Source: Phaeobacter porticola
GTDB taxonomy: Bacteria; Pseudomonadota; Alphaproteobacteria; Rhodobacterales; Rhodobacteraceae
Length of the DNA stretch: 64,000 nucleotides
Assembly: GCF_001888185.1 (NCBI RefSeq)
Contig: NZ_CP016364.1
Coordinates: 434,001 to 498,000, forward strand
Direction of reading: 5' to 3'
Shown here: positions 62,032 to 64,000 of the stretch, piece by piece
How positions within the stretch are numbered: position 1 is the stretch's first letter
How the letters are laid out: the number at the start of each line of letters is the position of its first letter
The notes under the pieces: model-generated
The model's database searches: none
What the model saw: only the letters and a program-made list of their open reading frames with translations
What the model was told of the DNA's origin: nothing
Program-made: the position numbers and the translations under genes

Positions 62032-62745
62032 CTAGCCGATCTCGGCGACCAAACTGGCGAGTGCGCTTAGGTCAGTGATCTCGGAATATCGCGGGCTGTG
62101 GTTCGGGGCAGGGGCATATTCGACTTCCCAGACCAGCCCATGTGGCACATAGGTGCCCCAGCCACCGGCCTCAATGATGGGGACCACGTCGGAGCGCATT
62201 GAATTGCCCACCATCATTGCGTGTTCAGGGCCGTCGCCATGGTGGGCGAAAATATCGACATATATCTCGGGTGTCTTTTCCGACACGACTTCCACCCCGT
62301 GAAACAGATCCCCGAGGCCCGATTGCGCCAGTTTGCGTTCCTGATCCAGTAGGTCGCCCTTAGTCACCAACACCACCCGGTGGCTGTCGGCCATTGCTTC
62401 AACCGCTGCCCGTGCGCTTGGCAGCAGCTCAATCGGGTAGGACAACATCATCTGGCCCGCTGTAATCAGCTCTTGGATGACGCTGGCAGGCACACGGGCT
62501 TCGGTCACCTCGATCGCGGTTTCGATCATCGACAGGGTAAAGCCCTTTACGCCGTAGCCATAGCGCCCCAAATTCTGTTTTTCCGCTGCCAGCAACCGCT
62601 TACCCAAGGTGTGAGAATCAAGCGCATCAGGAACGTGATCCATCAACAGCTCAGCAAAGCGATCCTGCGTGATGCGAAAGAATCGTTCATTGTGCCAGAG
62701 GGTATCGTCGGCATCGAAGCCAATTGTTGTCAATTTTCGGGTCAA
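62032..62745 (-). CDS. HAD family hydrolase
   Basis: Phosphatase-like protein of 237 residues. Motif I is [14 protein letters not shown] with the nucleophile Asp near residue 10, motif [15 protein letters not shown], and motif [22 protein letters not shown]. Haloacid dehalogenase superfamily; substrate unknown. The start is a TTG, because no ATG or GTG lies in frame between the upstream region and motif I. Divergent from clpS with only about 90 bases between. Confidence 0.83.
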   Translation of the reverse strand: MTRKLTTIGFDADDTLWHNERFFRITQDRFAELLMDHVPDALDSHTLGKRLLAAEKQNLGRYGYGVKGFTLSMIETAIEVTEARVPASVIQELITAGQMMLSYPIELLPSARAAVEAMADSHRVVLVTKGDLLDQERKLAQSGLGDLFHGVEVVSEKTPEIYVDIFAHHGDGPEHAMMVGNSMRSDVVPIIEAGGWGTYVPHGLVWEVEYAPAPNHSPRYSEITDLSALASLVAEIG

Positions 62746-62832
62746 TCGGACACGCTCAATCCCTTTTCCTATCCACAGGAAAGGCTATATAAGCGGGACA
62801 CCAAAATCCATCCACGATCGGAACTCTGTGTA

Positions 62833-63174
62833 ATGCTGCTTACGCCAGTCATGATGTCGGACAATTCAGATGATGACACCGACTTCGGTGTCATGACCAA
62901 AACACGGCCCAAAACGCAGCGTCCGCCGCGGTACAAGGTGCTGTTGCTGAACGACGACTACACGCCGATGGAATTTGTGGTGATGGTGTTGGAGCGTTTC
63001 TTCAACATGACCCATGCCGAGGCGTTTGAAGTAATGCTGGTCGTGCATAAAAAAGGCGTCGCGGTAGTTGGTGTCTTTAGTCATGAAATTGCGGAAACCA
63101 AGGTCGGGCAAGTCATGGATTTTGCTCACCGCCATCAGCACCCATTGCAGTGTACGATGGAAAAAGAAGAATAA
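62833..63174 (+). CDS. clpS: ClpS, adaptor of the Clp protease
   Basis: Delivers N-end-rule substrates to ClpAP. The 113-residue product has [42 protein letters not shown] and [20 protein letters not shown], the full ClpS core with the N-degron pocket. The N-terminus is uncertain: ATGs at 62833, 62851 and 62854 are all in frame. Confidence 0.95.
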   Translation: MLLTPVMMSDNSDDDTDFGVMTKTRPKTQRPPRYKVLLLNDDYTPMEFVVMVLERFFNMTHAEAFEVMLVVHKKGVAVVGVFSHEIAETKVGQVMDFAHRHQHPLQCTMEKEE

Positions 63175-63188
63175 TAAGAGGCTATTAG

Positions 63189-64000
63189 ATGTCTGTTCGC
63201 CTGTCCCTGGCGGTCGAGACGGGCGGGTTCTCCGTGCCCGACGTCGGTCGTATTGTGGTGTTCCACCCCTCATCAGACCTGGATTTGTCTGCCCTTCCAA
63301 AAGAACGCATGCTGATCGTCCAGCCCTTCGCCCCAGATCATTCAGCGTTTACCGCACAAGGCTATGACTGTGTCGCCGAACTGCCCTCGGATGAACGCTT
63401 TGCCGCCGGGCTTGTTCTTCTGCCGCGGGCCAAGGCGCTGATGCGCGGTCTCTTTGCCAATGCGGCGGCTGTCTGCGATGGGCCTGTGCTGGTGGATGGT
63501 GGCAAGACCGAAGGGATCGATTCGGCGCTGAAAGCGCTGCGCGCCCGAACTGAGGTCTCAACGCCGATTTCAAAGGCGCATGGTAAGGCCTTTTGGTTCA
63601 ATGGGGCGACCGCTGATCTCAGTGATTGGCAGATGGAGCCATCACAGATCAACGGCGGATTTCAGACCGCGCCGGGTGTATTTTCTGCTGATGGCATTGA
63701 TCCCGCCTCTGCCCTGCTCGCAGCAGCGCTACCCGAGAAACTGGGTCGTACTGTGGTCGACCTTGGTGCTGGATGGGGGTATCTCGCGGCTGAGATCCTG
63801 AGATGTGAGACAGTGCGCACGCTTCATCTAGTGGAGGCGGATCACAATGCTCTCAATTGTGCGCGCCATAACGTCAGCGATCCGCGGGCACAGTTCCATT
63901 GGAGCGATGCGCGCGCCTGGCAGGCGCCGGAGCGGGTAGACTGCGTTGTGTCCAACCCGCCGTTTCACACCGCGCGCGCCGCCGAGCCGTCGCTGGGACA
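63189..64000 (+). CDS. RsmC/RlmG-like 16S rRNA guanine-N2 methyltransferase (cut by window edge)
   Basis: Partial product of about 270 residues. The N-terminal half carries PRAKALMRGLFANAAAV, and the second half is a class I methyltransferase with the SAM motif VVDLGAGWGYLAAEILR near residue 192 and the catalytic NPPFHTARAAEPS near 258, the NPPF motif of N2-guanine rRNA methyltransferases. The frame runs off the right edge, so the C-terminus is not seen. Starts 14 bases after clpS. Confidence 0.87.
   Translation, partial: MSVRLSLAVETGGFSVPDVGRIVVFHPSSDLDLSALPKERMLIVQPFAPDHSAFTAQGYDCVAELPSDERFAAGLVLLPRAKALMRGLFANAAAVCDGPVLVDGGKTEGIDSALKALRARTEVSTPISKAHGKAFWFNGATADLSDWQMEPSQINGGFQTAPGVFSADGIDPASALLAAALPEKLGRTVVDLGAGWGYLAAEILRCETVRTLHLVEADHNALNCARHNVSDPRAQFHWSDARAWQAPERVDCVVSNPPFHTARAAEPSLG

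Overview
The window looks like chromosomal DNA from a marine alphaproteobacterium of the Roseobacter group (Rhodobacteraceae). Supports are an L-malyl-CoA/beta-methylmalyl-CoA lyase almost identical in layout to the Rhodobacter enzyme, an FnrL-type regulator beside ccoNOQP and ccoGHIS, alphaproteobacterial marker families (FYDLN_acid, DUF1013/TrcR, COQ9, DUF1636, membrane-bound cytochrome c552), and high GC. It is nearly all core genome; the only sign of mobile DNA is a small scar between tRNA-Arg and tRNA-Ala.

Layout. 1-2.6 kb: ttcA (cut by the left edge), a DUF3833 lipoprotein, and the rpmH-rnpA-yidD translation/RNA processing set. 2.9-6.6 kb: a TVP38/TMEM64 membrane protein translationally next to a flavin disulfide oxidoreductase, then an orphan histidine kinase. 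6.7-7.6 kb: tRNA-Arg(ACG), a Ner-like DNA-binding protein, a truncated P-loop ATPase and tRNA-Ala(GGC). 7.8-13.7 kb: FYDLN protein, a zinc peptidase-like protein, a GntR regulator, a DUF1206 membrane protein, accA, an AraC-GyrI regulator, and a LysE exporter divergent from an Lrp regulator. 13.8-18.8 kb: a racemase-like protein and mcl1 facing a dgcN-dgcA-D-aminotransferase operon, read as D-glutamate/D-amino-acid use. 18.8-23.1 kb: a DJ-1-like protein, a CurA-type reductase and a NemR-like TetR regulator with two matching operators, then ald and a divergent Lrp-type regulator. 23-31 kb: GMC oxidoreductase, ppk2, rpsU, COQ9, quinone reductase, DUF2189, RNase T2, TrcR. 31.6-37 kb: tRNA-Met, recR, ybaB, a small exported protein, dnaX, a phosphatase, a DUF1636 gene under a cobalamin riboswitch, and the SRP RNA. 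37-48.3 kb: a 2',3'-cyclic nucleotidase, nudC, an SRPBCC protein, pheA, a membrane cytochrome c, and yejABEF. 48.6-59.7 kb: fnrL, a tandem universal stress protein, ccoNOQP, a transglutaminase-like gene, and ccoGHIS. 59.7-64 kb: a D,D-carboxypeptidase with SPOR domain, a CHMI-like isomerase, a HAD hydrolase, clpS, and an rsmC-like methyltransferase cut by the right edge.

The best-connected region is the microaerobic one: fnrL, FNR boxes (TTGAT-N4-ATCAA) before ccoN and ccoG, and a third perfect FNR box with a correctly placed -10 that reads into a gap holding no convincing gene but ending in a strong intrinsic terminator. This predicts an approximately 129-nt FnrL-activated small RNA between ccoNOQP and ccoGHIS, which I regard as the most interesting candidate in the window. 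Other points worth checking are the NemR-like operator pair, a structured unexplained element between ppk2 and rpsU, and a dispersed intergenic repeat seen twice. All functional calls rest on reading motifs by eye, without database searches.
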